Below the pieces are notes generated by a model. It was not told where the DNA came from, did not search any database, and saw nothing but the letters and a program-made list of their open reading frames with translations. This document shows, in pieces, positions 34,743 to 43,943 of a stretch of 64,000 nt of DNA. This DNA is from Ruegeria arenilitoris (GTDB lineage Bacteria > Pseudomonadota > Alphaproteobacteria > Rhodobacterales > Rhodobacteraceae). The stretch lies in NCBI RefSeq assembly GCF_013031355.1, contig NZ_WPZO01000004.1:248001-312000 (forward strand), in the 5' to 3' direction. Position 1 is the stretch's first letter. Every line of letters begins with the position of its first letter. Made by a program: the position numbers and the translations under genes.

Positions 34743-35588
34743 TTATTCGAACACCACGCTGACCGTCGGGTCTCCGGGCAACCCGGAATAGGTGGCCGTT
34801 GCCCCGCCCTTGCCCTTTGTCGGCGGCACAAGCGGCCCGAAGGACCCGACCGAGATCAGGTTGCCGGGCTGGAATTCGACCCCCTTGGACATCAGCCACA
34901 GGGCTGCATTTGCCGGGTGCCCGAGAACAGCCGCGCCGGGGGCCTGTGCCAAAACCTCTCCATCCGCGGCATTCAGCGTGACGGTCATGTCTGCCAGCGC
35001 CTGCGTCATCGCCGCAGGATCGAAAACCGGAATTTCAGACCCTAACACGCCTAGTTTTGGCGCAACCGCAATTGCGGTCAGGGTTACCGGGGTGATCGGT
35101 TCGCCCTCGGCCAGGGTCAAGTCGGGCAGTTCGATAAAGGGGCGGACGGCCGAGATGTGAGCCATGACCTCTGCGGGTGTCGTGGCCTGATTGATGCCCG
35201 CGTCCCCGACGACCAGAACCAGATCAGCCTCGAATACGGGGCGGGCGCCCCATGTGATCGGCACTGTCGCTCCGTCCTCCAGCATCATGTCGCGGAACAG
35301 GACGCCCTTAACCGGTTCGGACGCGCCGAAACGCTCCTGCGCCGGGGCGCTGGTCAGGCCTGCCTTGTAGCCTATGACCGGACCCATATGCGGCTCTAAT
35401 GCAGCGATAATCTTGGCTTGGGTGCACAACGCGTCCTCCATACTGCCCCCCGCAGACAGGGCGGGCGTGGGCGTGTTGGCCAGATAGTCCTGCACGTATT
35501 GATCCACCTGCGCATCCGTGGCGCAATCGGTCGCCGATGCGATTGAGGCAAGAAAACAAAGCGTTGAGGCTGAGAGAATAATTCGCAT
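34743..35588 (-). CDS. Exported 2-keto-4-pentenoate hydratase/FAH-like protein
   Basis: A 281-residue protein whose body matches the MhpD hydratase/decarboxylase family (IGYKAGLTSAPAQERFG, GVLFRDMMLEDG, FEADLVLVVGDAG, RPFIELPDL, AAVLGHPANAALWL, GNLISVGSFG). It carries a clear signal peptide at residues 1-19 (LCFLASIASA). The metal triad appears as E-A-D plus E, so one ligand is Asp rather than Glu. Cytosolic relatives hydrate 2-hydroxypentadienoate in aromatic meta-cleavage; an exported copy is unusual. Ends exactly next to the convergent MoxR operon. Confidence 0.82.
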   Translation of the reverse strand: MRIILSASTLCFLASIASATDCATDAQVDQYVQDYLANTPTPALSAGGSMEDALCTQAKIIAALEPHMGPVIGYKAGLTSAPAQERFGASEPVKGVLFRDMMLEDGATVPITWGARPVFEADLVLVVGDAGINQATTPAEVMAHISAVRPFIELPDLTLAEGEPITPVTLTAIAVAPKLGVLGSEIPVFDPAAMTQALADMTVTLNAADGEVLAQAPGAAVLGHPANAALWLMSKGVEFQPGNLISVGSFGPLVPPTKGKGGATATYSGLPGDPTVSVVFE

Positions 35589-35705
35589 GGTGGACCTCTG
35601 GTTTTCGAAACTCTGACACGGGGCGCGCGGGTCCGGCAACGGCCTTAAACACTTTTTCACGCTCTGCCCGGATGCTGGTCGCGGAACGGTCCGGGATCTC
35701 CAAAG

Positions 35706-37907
35706 ATGAGTCTTGCAAACAAACTGGCACAGGAACGGCGCGCGCGGCTGGCGGCCGAGCGTCTGCTGGCGATGAAACAGGCCGAACTTTCGGCGGCCAA
35801 TCGCAAACTGGGCCTGCACGCGATGGCCCTGACCAAACGTATCGGCGAAACCCAGGCCGAGGTTGAAACCGTCCGTGATGAGAATGAAAAGGTCAAATCC
35901 GACCTGACCGAAGCCAATGCCAAGATCGAAGTGGCCGAGCGCCGCCTGTGGCATTCGATGCAGACCATACAGGACGCATTTGCTTTCTTTGACCATCAAA
36001 ACCGCCTGATCGGGGCTAACGCGACTTACCTCAGCCTGTTCGACGGGCTGGATGAAGTAGAGCCCGGCATCACATACGCGCGTATCCTTGAGATTCTGAC
36101 CGATGAGGGGCTGATCGACACCGGGGCGGAAAAGGCGGCAGTCTGGCAGGCCAGAATGTTAGAGCGCTGGGTGCAACCGCACCCCGAGCCGGTGGTGGTC
36201 AAGCTGTGGAATGGCGAGTATTTCAAGATGATCGACCAGAGGGGCAATGGCGGTGACGTGGTCAGTCTGGGCCTGAATATCACCGCTTCGGTCCGGCATG
36301 AGGGTGAACTGAATGCCGCCCGTGAACGGGCCGAGGCCGCGAACCGGGCCAAGTCCGCCTTTCTCGCCAATATGAGCCATGAAATCAGGACGCCGATGAA
36401 TGGCATTGTCGGGATGACAGAGTTGATGTCGGAAACTCCGCTGGACGAGGAACAGCGGCTGTATCTCAATACTATCCGCAACTCGGGCGAGGCGTTGCTG
36501 GTGATCATCAACGACGTGCTGGATTACTCGAAGATCGAAGCCGACAAGCTGATCCTGCATCCCGAACAGTTCGATTTCGAACGCTGCATCCTTGAGGTTG
36601 CGATGCTGTTGCAGCCTGGCGTGCGCGACAAGGGACTGTCCTTGCTGGTCGACTATGACCTGTTCCTGCCGACCCTGTTTGTGGGCGATCCCGGACGCGT
36701 ACGGCAGGTGCTGACTAATCTGGTGGGCAATGCGGTCAAGTTCACCGCTGAGGGACACGTGTTGATCCGCGTGACCGGGGTGCCAAACTCAGAGACTAAC
36801 ACTTGCGATATCCATGTGGCGATCGAGGATACCGGCATCGGGATCGAGGCCGACAAGATCGGGCATATCTTTGGTGAGTTCAATCAGGTCGAAGACGAGA
36901 AAAACCGCGAGTTTGAGGGCACCGGGCTGGGGCTGGCCATCACCAAACGGCTTGTGACGTTGATGGGCGGGACGGTCTGGGTCGAAAGTGAACCGGGGCA
37001 GGGGTCGTGTTTCGGATTCCGGGTCTCGCTGCCCACAGTCGAAGGGCCGCAACCCTTGCCGCCCGATCTGGCGGATCGTCTGCGCCATGTGATTGTGGTC
37101 GAGGATCTGGCCGTGAACCGCGCCATTCTTTCGAAACAGCTGGGGCGGCTGGGGTCCCGCGTCACCGTCTGCGCCTCGGGGGGGGAGGCGTTGGCCGCCG
37201 TCGATGACAGCGTCGATCTGCTGCTGTGCGATCATGACCTGCCGGATATGGACGGGCTGGAACTGGCGACCACGCTCAAGGACAGGGGCTGGGGTGATCT
37301 GCCGGTGGTGGTGATGTCGGCCAATCCGGGCGTCATCCACGCCAACCCAGCCTGTCACCTGATCGAGGGGGTGTTGCAGAGACCCATCCCCCGGGCCGAG
37401 CTGTATGCGCGCTTGACCACGCTGGGGCGGGCCTCTGCCGCGTCGGAACCGGAGGTGCCGGAACCCCCGCCTGTGCAGCCCAGCGAACGCCAGCGGCAGA
37501 TGCGCGTGCTGGCGGCCGAGGACAACCGGACCAATCAGTTGATCCTGCAAAAGATGGTCAAGGACCTGAATATCGACCTGCAATTCGCGGGCAACGGGGT
37601 CGAGGCGGTGGACAAGCATCGGGACTTCGATCCGGATCTGATTTTTATGGATATCTCGATGCCCAAAATGGATGGCAAACAGGCCACGGCAGAAATCCGG
37701 CGGCGTGAGATCGAAACAGGGCGGCATGTGCCGATTGTCGCTCTGACCGCGCATGCGATGGCCGGGGATGATCAGGGTATCCTGTCGGCGGGGTTGGACC
37801 ACTATCTGACCAAGCCGCTGCAAAAACGGAAAATCCATCAGATGATTCTGGATCACCGGCCCGAGGAAGCCTTGCCCGTCATTGCCGAAGACGCCACCGC
37901 CAGCTAG
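35706..37907 (+). CDS. Hybrid sensor histidine kinase with two receiver domains
   Basis: A 733-residue soluble kinase with no membrane helix. Residues 1-80 form a coiled coil, then a PAS-like domain (about 85-190; IQDAFAFFDHQNRLIGAN), HisKA with phospho-His225 in NMSHEIRTPMNGIVG, HATPase (about 325-450; NLVGNAVKF, EDTGIGIE, GTGLGLAITKRL), REC1 (about 460-575) and REC2 (about 598-720). REC1 has the Asp (LLLCDHDLPDMDG), but the conserved Lys is replaced (LQRPIP). REC2 is canonical (FMDISMPKMDG, YLTKPL). No response-regulator gene lies alongside; the stimulus is unknown and cytosolic. Confidence 0.92.
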   Translation: MSLANKLAQERRARLAAERLLAMKQAELSAANRKLGLHAMALTKRIGETQAEVETVRDENEKVKSDLTEANAKIEVAERRLWHSMQTIQDAFAFFDHQNRLIGANATYLSLFDGLDEVEPGITYARILEILTDEGLIDTGAEKAAVWQARMLERWVQPHPEPVVVKLWNGEYFKMIDQRGNGGDVVSLGLNITASVRHEGELNAARERAEAANRAKSAFLANMSHEIRTPMNGIVGMTELMSETPLDEEQRLYLNTIRNSGEALLVIINDVLDYSKIEADKLILHPEQFDFERCILEVAMLLQPGVRDKGLSLLVDYDLFLPTLFVGDPGRVRQVLTNLVGNAVKFTAEGHVLIRVTGVPNSETNTCDIHVAIEDTGIGIEADKIGHIFGEFNQVEDEKNREFEGTGLGLAITKRLVTLMGGTVWVESEPGQGSCFGFRVSLPTVEGPQPLPPDLADRLRHVIVVEDLAVNRAILSKQLGRLGSRVTVCASGGEALAAVDDSVDLLLCDHDLPDMDGLELATTLKDRGWGDLPVVVMSANPGVIHANPACHLIEGVLQRPIPRAELYARLTTLGRASAASEPEVPEPPPVQPSERQRQMRVLAAEDNRTNQLILQKMVKDLNIDLQFAGNGVEAVDKHRDFDPDLIFMDISMPKMDGKQATAEIRRREIETGRHVPIVALTAHAMAGDDQGILSAGLDHYLTKPLQKRKIHQMILDHRPEEALPVIAEDATAS

Positions 37908-37916
37908 CTTGATCCC

Positions 37917-38375
37917 ATGTCAGATCGTGGATTTCAGCCCCGCGGATTGGGAGAGATTGCCATTCGCTGCGCCGATATGGGCGCGATGGTCGCGTTCTAT
38001 GAGGACGTGATCGGGCTGGAACGCCTGACCGGAGATCACAACAGCGCCATCACATTCTTTCGCATCGCCGAAGGGTTCGGTGGCCACACGCAGGTGCTGG
38101 CCCTGTTTCACCATACGGCCGCGCCGCGGCCCGGGCTGCATCCCAGCGGTGCCGACAGACCCGCAACCGGGGCCGGATCGTCGCTGCACCACATCGCGCT
38201 TTCCCTGCCTTTCGACGAACAAGAGGCCGTGATGCGATGGTACGACGAAATCGACCAGCCCTACCGCGTCGAACAGTTCGGCTGGATCGGATGGCGTGGT
38301 ATTTTCACCGAAGACCCCGAGGGCAATACGGTCGAACTGGTCGCCTTTGACCCGTCGATGCTGGATCAGGCCTGA
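37917..38375 (+). CDS. VOC (glyoxalase/bleomycin-resistance) family protein
   Basis: A 152-residue protein of the vicinal-oxygen-chelate superfamily: GLGEIAIRCADMGAMVAFYEDVIGLERL (first beta-alpha-beta module), SLHHIALSLPFDEQEAVMRWYDEI and FTEDPEGNTVELVAFDP (second module with metal-binding Glu). It is likely a metal-dependent lyase or dioxygenase-like enzyme, but the substrate is not evident. It starts 10 nt after the histidine kinase stop and could be cotranscribed. Convergent to yaaA, overlapping at the 3' ends by 10 nt. Confidence 0.88.
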   Translation: MSDRGFQPRGLGEIAIRCADMGAMVAFYEDVIGLERLTGDHNSAITFFRIAEGFGGHTQVLALFHHTAAPRPGLHPSGADRPATGAGSSLHHIALSLPFDEQEAVMRWYDEIDQPYRVEQFGWIGWRGIFTEDPEGNTVELVAFDPSMLDQA

Positions 38376-39136
38376 TAGGGGCGTACAAAGACGGGTTTGG
38401 CTTCCTCTGACAGGTCGGGGCGGTATTCATAGCCACCGGTGTCGAAATCCTGCAGGCCTTTAGGGTCGGTCAAGCGGTGCTGGATGATGTATCGCGCCAT
38501 TGCACCACGGGCCTTTTTAGCAAAGAAACTGACGATCTTGGGAGTACCCGCTTTATCTTCCATGAAGACCGGCGTGATGACCCGCAGTTTCAGCGCCTTG
38601 GGGTCGACCGCGCCGAAATATTCCTGACTGGCGCAGTTCACCAGCACGTCCGAGCCGATCTGATCCCCCTGCGTGTTCAGAGCCTTGCTCAGCTGATCGC
38701 GCCAGTATTCATACAGGTTCCTGCCGCGGCGGGTTTTCAGCTTGCTGCCCATCTCGAGCCGATAGGCTTGAATCGCGTCCAGAGGGCGCAGCACACCATA
38801 GAGGCCGGACAGAATGCGCAGATGATCCTGCGCCCAGGCCATTTCCTCGGCGTCCAGCGAAGCTGCTTCCAAACCCTGATAAGTGTCGCCTGCAAAGGCC
38901 AGCGCGGCGGGGCGGGTTATGTCTGCTTCCGGTGCATCGGAAAAGGCGCGATACCGATCGCGGTTCAGCCGCGCCAGATCATCACTCAGGTCCATCAGTT
39001 TCTTGAGGTCGCCCAGAGTCAGGTTGCGGGCGGTTTTCGACAGCCGGATCGCGTCATCCTGAAAGTCGGGCTGCGTGACCTCAATATCCCGCTCTGCCCA
39101 GTCCAGCCGCTTGGCCGGGGAAATCACTACCAGCAT
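38366..39136 (-). CDS. yaaA: YaaA family peroxide-stress protein
   Basis: A 256-residue protein starting MLVVISPAKRLDWAE and ending ..DFDTGGYEYRPDLS, the two ends that define YaaA (DUF328/UPF0246). Lysines and LYGVLRPLDAIQAYRLEMG are typical too. In E. coli YaaA lowers free iron during hydrogen-peroxide stress and binds DNA. It is the likely second gene after recQ on the minus strand (33 nt apart). Confidence 0.93.
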   Translation of the reverse strand: MLVVISPAKRLDWAERDIEVTQPDFQDDAIRLSKTARNLTLGDLKKLMDLSDDLARLNRDRYRAFSDAPEADITRPAALAFAGDTYQGLEAASLDAEEMAWAQDHLRILSGLYGVLRPLDAIQAYRLEMGSKLKTRRGRNLYEYWRDQLSKALNTQGDQIGSDVLVNCASQEYFGAVDPKALKLRVITPVFMEDKAGTPKIVSFFAKKARGAMARYIIQHRLTDPKGLQDFDTGGYEYRPDLSEEAKPVFVRPYQA

Positions 39137-39169
39137 ATCTGCCCTCGTTCCTTGCCTGTCCTGCGGTAT

Positions 39170-41209
39170 CTAGCCCGCCTGCTGCAACACGTCCAGAAAC
39201 GCGGCGCCAAACCTTTCGTGACGGCGGTCGCCCAGAACCTGTTCCAAACCGCGTGGATCGTCGGGCCGCAACTGCGCAACCTTGGCCAGTTGCGAGGCCG
39301 AGCAGGTCAGCGGCTTGTCGATCCCGTCGGGGCCGCGCGAAAGTTGCGATTGCACCTCAAGCAGCCGGTCGTAAATTTCGCCCTGATCGCGCCCGGCCAG
39401 TTTGCGGCGGGCGGGGTGGACGGCTTCGACCGCACCGGCGATCACCTCAAGGAAGGTGTCGCCATAGCGTTCCAGCTTTTTCGCGCCAACGCCGCCAATG
39501 CGGGCCATGTCGTCCAGAGTTACGGGGCGGTTTTCGGCCATCTCGATCAGGGTGCGGTCGGGGAAGATGACATAGGCCGGAACGCGCGCGCTTTCTGCCA
39601 ACGCGCGGCGTTTGGCCTTGAGGGCGCTCAGCAGTGGAGCGTCTTCTTCGGACACCATCATTTTGACAGCTGGGCGGCGGGTGGCCTTGCGGATCGTATC
39701 CTTGCGCAGGTTGATCTGTGCTTCGCCTTTCAGGATCGGCTTGGCAGCCTCGGTCATGCGCAGAGCGCCGTGGCGTTCGGGGTCCGGGCGCACCAGATCG
39801 TGACCCATCATCTGCCGGAAGATCGCCTGCCATTGCGGGCGCGACCAGTCCTTGCCGATGCCCCAGGTGGACAGGCTGTCATGCCGCCGCGCACGGATTT
39901 TGTCGGTTTCGTTGCCCAGCAGAATGTCGATCAGATGACCCGCGCCGAACCATTCCTCGGTGCGCAGGATCGCGGACAGGGCCATACGAACTGGGGTGGT
40001 GCCGTCGAACACCTCGGGCGGGGTGTCGCACAGATCGCATTTGCCGCAGGGCTCTGCCTGTTCTCCGAAATAGCCCAGCAAAGTCTGGCGGCGGCACACC
40101 AGCGCTTCGGCCAGCCCCAGCAGAGCGTTTAGGCGGGCGTGGTCGGCCATGCGCCGTTCGGGCGGGGCCAGCCCTTCGTCGACTTGAGAGCGGCGCAGAC
40201 GAATGTCATCGGGGCCGAACAGGGTTAGCGTCTCGGCCGGCCCACCGTCACGGCCTGCGCGGCCGATCTCCTGATAATAGGCCTCGATGGATTTGGGCAG
40301 GTCCGCATGGGCGACCCAGCGGATATCGGGTTTGTCGATGCCCATGCCAAAAGCGACGGTGGCGACAACGATCAACCCGTCCTCGCGGGCAAAGCGGGTC
40401 TCGACGATGCGGCGATCTTCGGCCTCCATCCCGCCGTGATAGTGGCAGGCGGTATGACCTTCATCGCGCAGGGCCTGGGCCAGCACCTCGGTCTTGTTGC
40501 GGGTGCCGCAATAGACGATGCCGGATTGCCCTTTGCGGGCGGCGGCAAAATCCAGGATCTGTTTGCGCGGCCCATCCTTGGCGGCAAAGGCCAGATGGAT
40601 ATTGGGCCGGTCAAAGCCACGCAGGAATTTGCGCGGCGTGGTGCCGTCGAACAGCTTTTCGACGATCTCATCCTGCGTTTCTGCGTCCGCCGTAGCGGTG
40701 AAGGCCGCCAGCGGTACATTCAGTGCGCGCCTCAGCTCTCCGATTCGCAGGTAGTCGGGGCGGAAATCGTGGCCCCACTGGCTGACGCAGTGGGCCTCGT
40801 CCACGGCGATCAGGCTGACATTGATCCGGCGCAGCATCCCCAGCGCCGACCCGGCAGCCAACCGTTCGGGGGCCATATAGAGCAGTTTCAGCCGCCCGGC
40901 CTCCAATGCCTCCCACACGGCGTCGGTTTCTTCGGGGGTATTGCCGGAGGTCAGAGCGCCTGCTTCGACACCGGCCTCCTGCAGCCCTCGCACCTGATCG
41001 CGCATCAGGGCGATCAGGGGCGAGATTACTACGGTCACCCCGTCCCGCATCAAGGCAGGCAGTTGATAACACAGGGATTTACCGCCGCCGGTCGGCATGA
41101 TCGCCAGCACGTTTTCGCCTGCGGTCACGGCATCGACGATCTCTTCCTGACCGGGGCGGAAGTCGTCGAATCCAAAGACATCTCGCAGCATAGGCGCGGC
41201 GTCGAACAT
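39170..41209 (-). CDS. recQ: ATP-dependent DNA helicase RecQ
   Basis: A 679-residue SF2 helicase: motif I IMPTGGGKSLCYQLPAL, motif II VDEAHCVSQWGHDFRPDY, motif III AFTATAD, motif VI GRAGRDG, the RQC zinc site (CRRQTLLGYFG...CGKCDLC, about residues 370-395), and a C-terminal HRDC-like domain (FPDRTLIEMAENRPVTLDDMARIGGVGAKK, about 525-600). It unwinds recombination and fork intermediates. The final 70 residues are an unconserved tail. An imperfect dyad lies in its leader. Confidence 0.95.
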   Translation of the reverse strand: MFDAAPMLRDVFGFDDFRPGQEEIVDAVTAGENVLAIMPTGGGKSLCYQLPALMRDGVTVVISPLIALMRDQVRGLQEAGVEAGALTSGNTPEETDAVWEALEAGRLKLLYMAPERLAAGSALGMLRRINVSLIAVDEAHCVSQWGHDFRPDYLRIGELRRALNVPLAAFTATADAETQDEIVEKLFDGTTPRKFLRGFDRPNIHLAFAAKDGPRKQILDFAAARKGQSGIVYCGTRNKTEVLAQALRDEGHTACHYHGGMEAEDRRIVETRFAREDGLIVVATVAFGMGIDKPDIRWVAHADLPKSIEAYYQEIGRAGRDGGPAETLTLFGPDDIRLRRSQVDEGLAPPERRMADHARLNALLGLAEALVCRRQTLLGYFGEQAEPCGKCDLCDTPPEVFDGTTPVRMALSAILRTEEWFGAGHLIDILLGNETDKIRARRHDSLSTWGIGKDWSRPQWQAIFRQMMGHDLVRPDPERHGALRMTEAAKPILKGEAQINLRKDTIRKATRRPAVKMMVSEEDAPLLSALKAKRRALAESARVPAYVIFPDRTLIEMAENRPVTLDDMARIGGVGAKKLERYGDTFLEVIAGAVEAVHPARRKLAGRDQGEIYDRLLEVQSQLSRGPDGIDKPLTCSASQLAKVAQLRPDDPRGLEQVLGDRRHERFGAAFLDVLQQAG

Positions 41210-41220
41210 GCGGGGATTGC

Positions 41221-41253
41221 CCTGTTTTAAGGTTTATCTGCTCTTAAGACAGG
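41221..41253. repeat. Imperfect inverted repeat in the recQ leader
   Basis: CCTGTTTTAAG and CTTAAGACAGG are 11-nt arms with one mismatch and an 11-nt spacer, 12-44 nt upstream of the recQ ATG. The spacing of the arm centres (about 22 nt) would suit a dimeric repressor on one DNA face, or a hairpin in the recQ mRNA leader. It does not match the GTTC-N7-GTTC LexA box. Confidence 0.4.
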
Positions 41254-41293
41254 ACAATCACACACTAAGATTCGGTGAACAAGAGGGTTCGCG

Positions 41294-41584
41294 TCAGCTC
41301 AGCGCCATAAACAGTTCCGGTAGGACGTAGCTGCGAAGCGAAATGATGATGACCAGAACGACCAAAGGTGTCAGGTCGATGCCGCCGAGATCGGGCAAGA
41401 CTCGGCGAATTGGGCGATAGATAGGCTCAAGGATGCGGTTCAAACCATACCAGATCTGAGCAACAAACTGCTGGTGCAGATTCAGCACTTGGAAATTGAT
41501 CAGCCAGCTCATAATCACCTGAATTAAGACGAACCAATAGGCGATGCTCAATATCAAGTCGATTGGGCCGAAAATAGCCATCAT
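41294..41584 (-). CDS. YggT family membrane protein
   Basis: A 96-residue inner-membrane protein with two helices (residues 8-28, ILSIAYWFVLIQVIMSWLI, and about 65-88, GGIDLTPLVVLVIIISLRS) around the family segment GLNRILEPIYRPIRRVLPDLGGIDLTPL. YggT proteins are linked to osmotic stress and cell division/FtsZ-ring placement in other bacteria. Upstream region 41585-41715 shows nothing I can name. Confidence 0.9.
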   Translation of the reverse strand: MMAIFGPIDLILSIAYWFVLIQVIMSWLINFQVLNLHQQFVAQIWYGLNRILEPIYRPIRRVLPDLGGIDLTPLVVLVIIISLRSYVLPELFMALS

Positions 41585-41715
41585 GTTCGAATACTCCAGT
41601 TACGTCTGACGAGACCTAAGCGCCCCTGCCTCAAAGAGCAAGCCCGCGCCAACAGAACGCTTGCGAAACGGGACAAAGGCCCGTCTTATGATGGCAACGA
41701 TAAACAGGGGCGGTC

Positions 41716-43083
41716 ATGGCAGAGATTTCCAAGCGCAAGCGCATTTGGGGCTGGTGGTTTTTTGACTGGGCAAGTCAGCCCTATCACACTCTTCTGGTCA
41801 CATTTGTCTTTGGTCCCTATTTCGCGGGCGTTGCGGCGGGGTATTTCTCGGGCACCGGGCTGGACGCCGAGGCTGCAGCGGCGCGGGCGCAGACGGTTTG
41901 GGCCAATTGCCTGACCATCACAGGGCTGATCATCGCATTTGGCGCGCCATTGCTGGGCGCAATGGCTGACGTGTCGGGGCGGCGCATTCCCTGGATATTC
42001 GCATTTTCGGTGATGTATGCGGTGGGTTCGGCGGCGCTGTGGTTCACGATGCCCGATGGTTCGAACATGTGGCTGATGCTGTCGGCCTTTGGTCTGGGCT
42101 TTGTGGGCGCAGAATACGCGCTGATCTTCATCAACTCGCAACTGCCCGATCTGGGCGATGACAACGAGGTCGGAGAGATTTCGGGCTCGGGCTTTGCCTT
42201 CGGTTATTTCGGCGGGCTAATCTCACTGGCGATCATGCTGTTGCTGTTTGTCGAACAACCCAACGGCAAGACGTTGATCGGGATGGACCCGATGTTCGGG
42301 CTGGACCCAACCATGCAAGAGGGCACGCGGTTCGTCGGCCCCTTCACCGCAGGGTGGTTCGTCCTGTTCATGGTGCCCTATTTCCTGTGGGTGCGCGACG
42401 ACCCGGACACCAACAAAACGGGCAGCTTGGGTGAGGCGCTGCGCCTGCTGGGCAAATCCATCTCGGACCTGCGCCACCGGGTCAGTCTGGCGACCTATCT
42501 GGGCTCGTCCATGTTCTATCGCGACGCACTGAACGGGCTTTACAGTTTTGGCGGCGTCTATGCGCGGCTGGTGCTGGAATGGGGGCTGATCAAGATCGGC
42601 ATCTTCGGGATCGTCAGCGTTCTGGCCTCGGCCATTTTCGCCTGGATCGGCGGCAAGATGGACAAGAAATACGGCCCCAAACCGGTCATTCTGGTGGCGA
42701 TCTGGGTTCTGATCTTCGTCTGCATCACTGTGGTGTCGATGGACCGGACGCAGATTTACGGCATCCCGCTGGCTGAGGGGTCGGGCCTGCCGGATATGGT
42801 GTTCTTCGGCTGCGGTGTGCTGATCGGCGGTATGGGCGGCATTCTGCAATCGGCCAGCCGGTCACTAATGGTGCGTCACACCGATCCCAAGGCTCCGGTG
42901 GAAAGCTTTGGCCTTTATGGTCTGTCCGGCCGCGCCACCGCCTTTGCCGCGCCTTTGCTGATCGGGATTGCCACAACTGCCACCGGCAGTGCGCGTCTGG
43001 GGGTGTCACCGATCATTCTGTTGTTTATTCTGGGTCTGTTCCTAATGCGCTGGGTGAAACCGGAAGGGGATCAGAGCAGATGA
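41716..43083 (+). CDS. UMF1-family MFS transporter (Atg22-like)
   Basis: A 455-residue transporter with 12 spans. KRIWGWWFFDWASQPYHTLLVTFVFGPYFA at the start is the UMF1/Atg22 hallmark; 'GFVGAEYALIFINSQLPDLGDDNEVGEISGSGFAFGYFGGL' is the central loop. Yeast Atg22 releases amino acids from the vacuole; bacterial substrates are unknown. The stop overlaps the ATG of the murein endopeptidase (ATGA at 43080), so the two are translationally coupled. That hints at handling of cell-wall peptides or amino acids. Confidence 0.9.
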   Translation: MAEISKRKRIWGWWFFDWASQPYHTLLVTFVFGPYFAGVAAGYFSGTGLDAEAAAARAQTVWANCLTITGLIIAFGAPLLGAMADVSGRRIPWIFAFSVMYAVGSAALWFTMPDGSNMWLMLSAFGLGFVGAEYALIFINSQLPDLGDDNEVGEISGSGFAFGYFGGLISLAIMLLLFVEQPNGKTLIGMDPMFGLDPTMQEGTRFVGPFTAGWFVLFMVPYFLWVRDDPDTNKTGSLGEALRLLGKSISDLRHRVSLATYLGSSMFYRDALNGLYSFGGVYARLVLEWGLIKIGIFGIVSVLASAIFAWIGGKMDKKYGPKPVILVAIWVLIFVCITVVSMDRTQIYGIPLAEGSGLPDMVFFGCGVLIGGMGGILQSASRSLMVRHTDPKAPVESFGLYGLSGRATAFAAPLLIGIATTATGSARLGVSPIILLFILGLFLMRWVKPEGDQSR

Positions 43084-43943
43084 TTTTACTACGTTTTTTG
43101 GCAATAATCGCCGCGATGACATTAGCTGGAACGGCCGGGGCGCAACCCTTGGCCAAGCAATTGTTCGGGGCGCAAAAGCAAAGTTCACAGCAAAAACCGG
43201 CCGCGTTCGGCAGTTATTCGCGCGGATGCGCAGCCGGGTCGGTGCAATTGCCCGAGACCGGGCCGACATGGCAGGCCATGCGTCTGTCGCGCAACCGCAA
43301 CTGGGGGCACCCTGAGGCGGTCGACTATGTACAGGACCTCAGCCGGTTCGCGGCCAAGCAACCCGGGTGGAATGGTCTCTATATCGGGGATATCAGCCAG
43401 CCGCGGGGCGGGCCGATGACATCCGGTCACCGCTCGCATCAATTGGGTCTGGATATCGATATCTGGATGCTGCCGGGCGACAACATGCGTCTGTCGCGCA
43501 AGGCGCGCGAGAATATCTCGTCGATTTCCCTGCGCCGGGCCAACGGGGCTTATGTGAACGGCAACTGGACGAAACAGCACCACGCCGTGCTGCGCGAGGC
43601 CGCCAAAGACAAGCGCGTGGCCCGGATTTTCGTCTTCCCCGGTGCCAAGGCTCAGATGTGCAAGGATGAGAAGGGCAACCGTGCTTACCTGCGCAAAATC
43701 CGCCCGTGGTGGGGGCATCACTATCACTTCCATGTACGTCTGAAATGCCCCAAAGGCTCGCGCGGCTGCGTCAATCAGGACCCGCCGCCCAAGGGGGATG
43801 GCTGTGCCGAGGCGCAGCAATGGGTGCGCAATATCCTCAACCCGCCGCCGCCCGATCCAAACGCCCCGCCGCCGAAGAAACGCCGGGAATATGTTCTGAC
43901 CGATTTGCCTCAGCAATGCGCAGCCGTCTTGCAATCCAACTGA
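43080..43943 (+). CDS. mepA: Penicillin-insensitive murein endopeptidase
   Basis: A 287-residue LAS-family zinc peptidase, exported by a signal peptide (residues 1-21, ending AGA), that cuts D-Ala-meso-DAP cross-links in peptidoglycan. Zinc ligands lie in SGHRSHQLGLDIDIW (about residues 116-130) and in the HHYHFHVRLKC motif (about 216-226), with six cysteines placed for disulfides (SRGCAAGS, AQMCKDEK, LKCPKGSRGC, DGCAEAQQ). Proline-rich C-terminus (NPPPPDPNAPPPKKR). The last 28 nt overlap the next gene. Confidence 0.95.
   Translation: MILLRFLAIIAAMTLAGTAGAQPLAKQLFGAQKQSSQQKPAAFGSYSRGCAAGSVQLPETGPTWQAMRLSRNRNWGHPEAVDYVQDLSRFAAKQPGWNGLYIGDISQPRGGPMTSGHRSHQLGLDIDIWMLPGDNMRLSRKARENISSISLRRANGAYVNGNWTKQHHAVLREAAKDKRVARIFVFPGAKAQMCKDEKGNRAYLRKIRPWWGHHYHFHVRLKCPKGSRGCVNQDPPPKGDGCAEAQQWVRNILNPPPPDPNAPPPKKRREYVLTDLPQQCAAVLQSN

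Noticed and set aside
38477-40132. 551-codon plus-strand frame across yaaA and recQ
   Set aside because: Antisense to two well-conserved proteins; no motif of its own.
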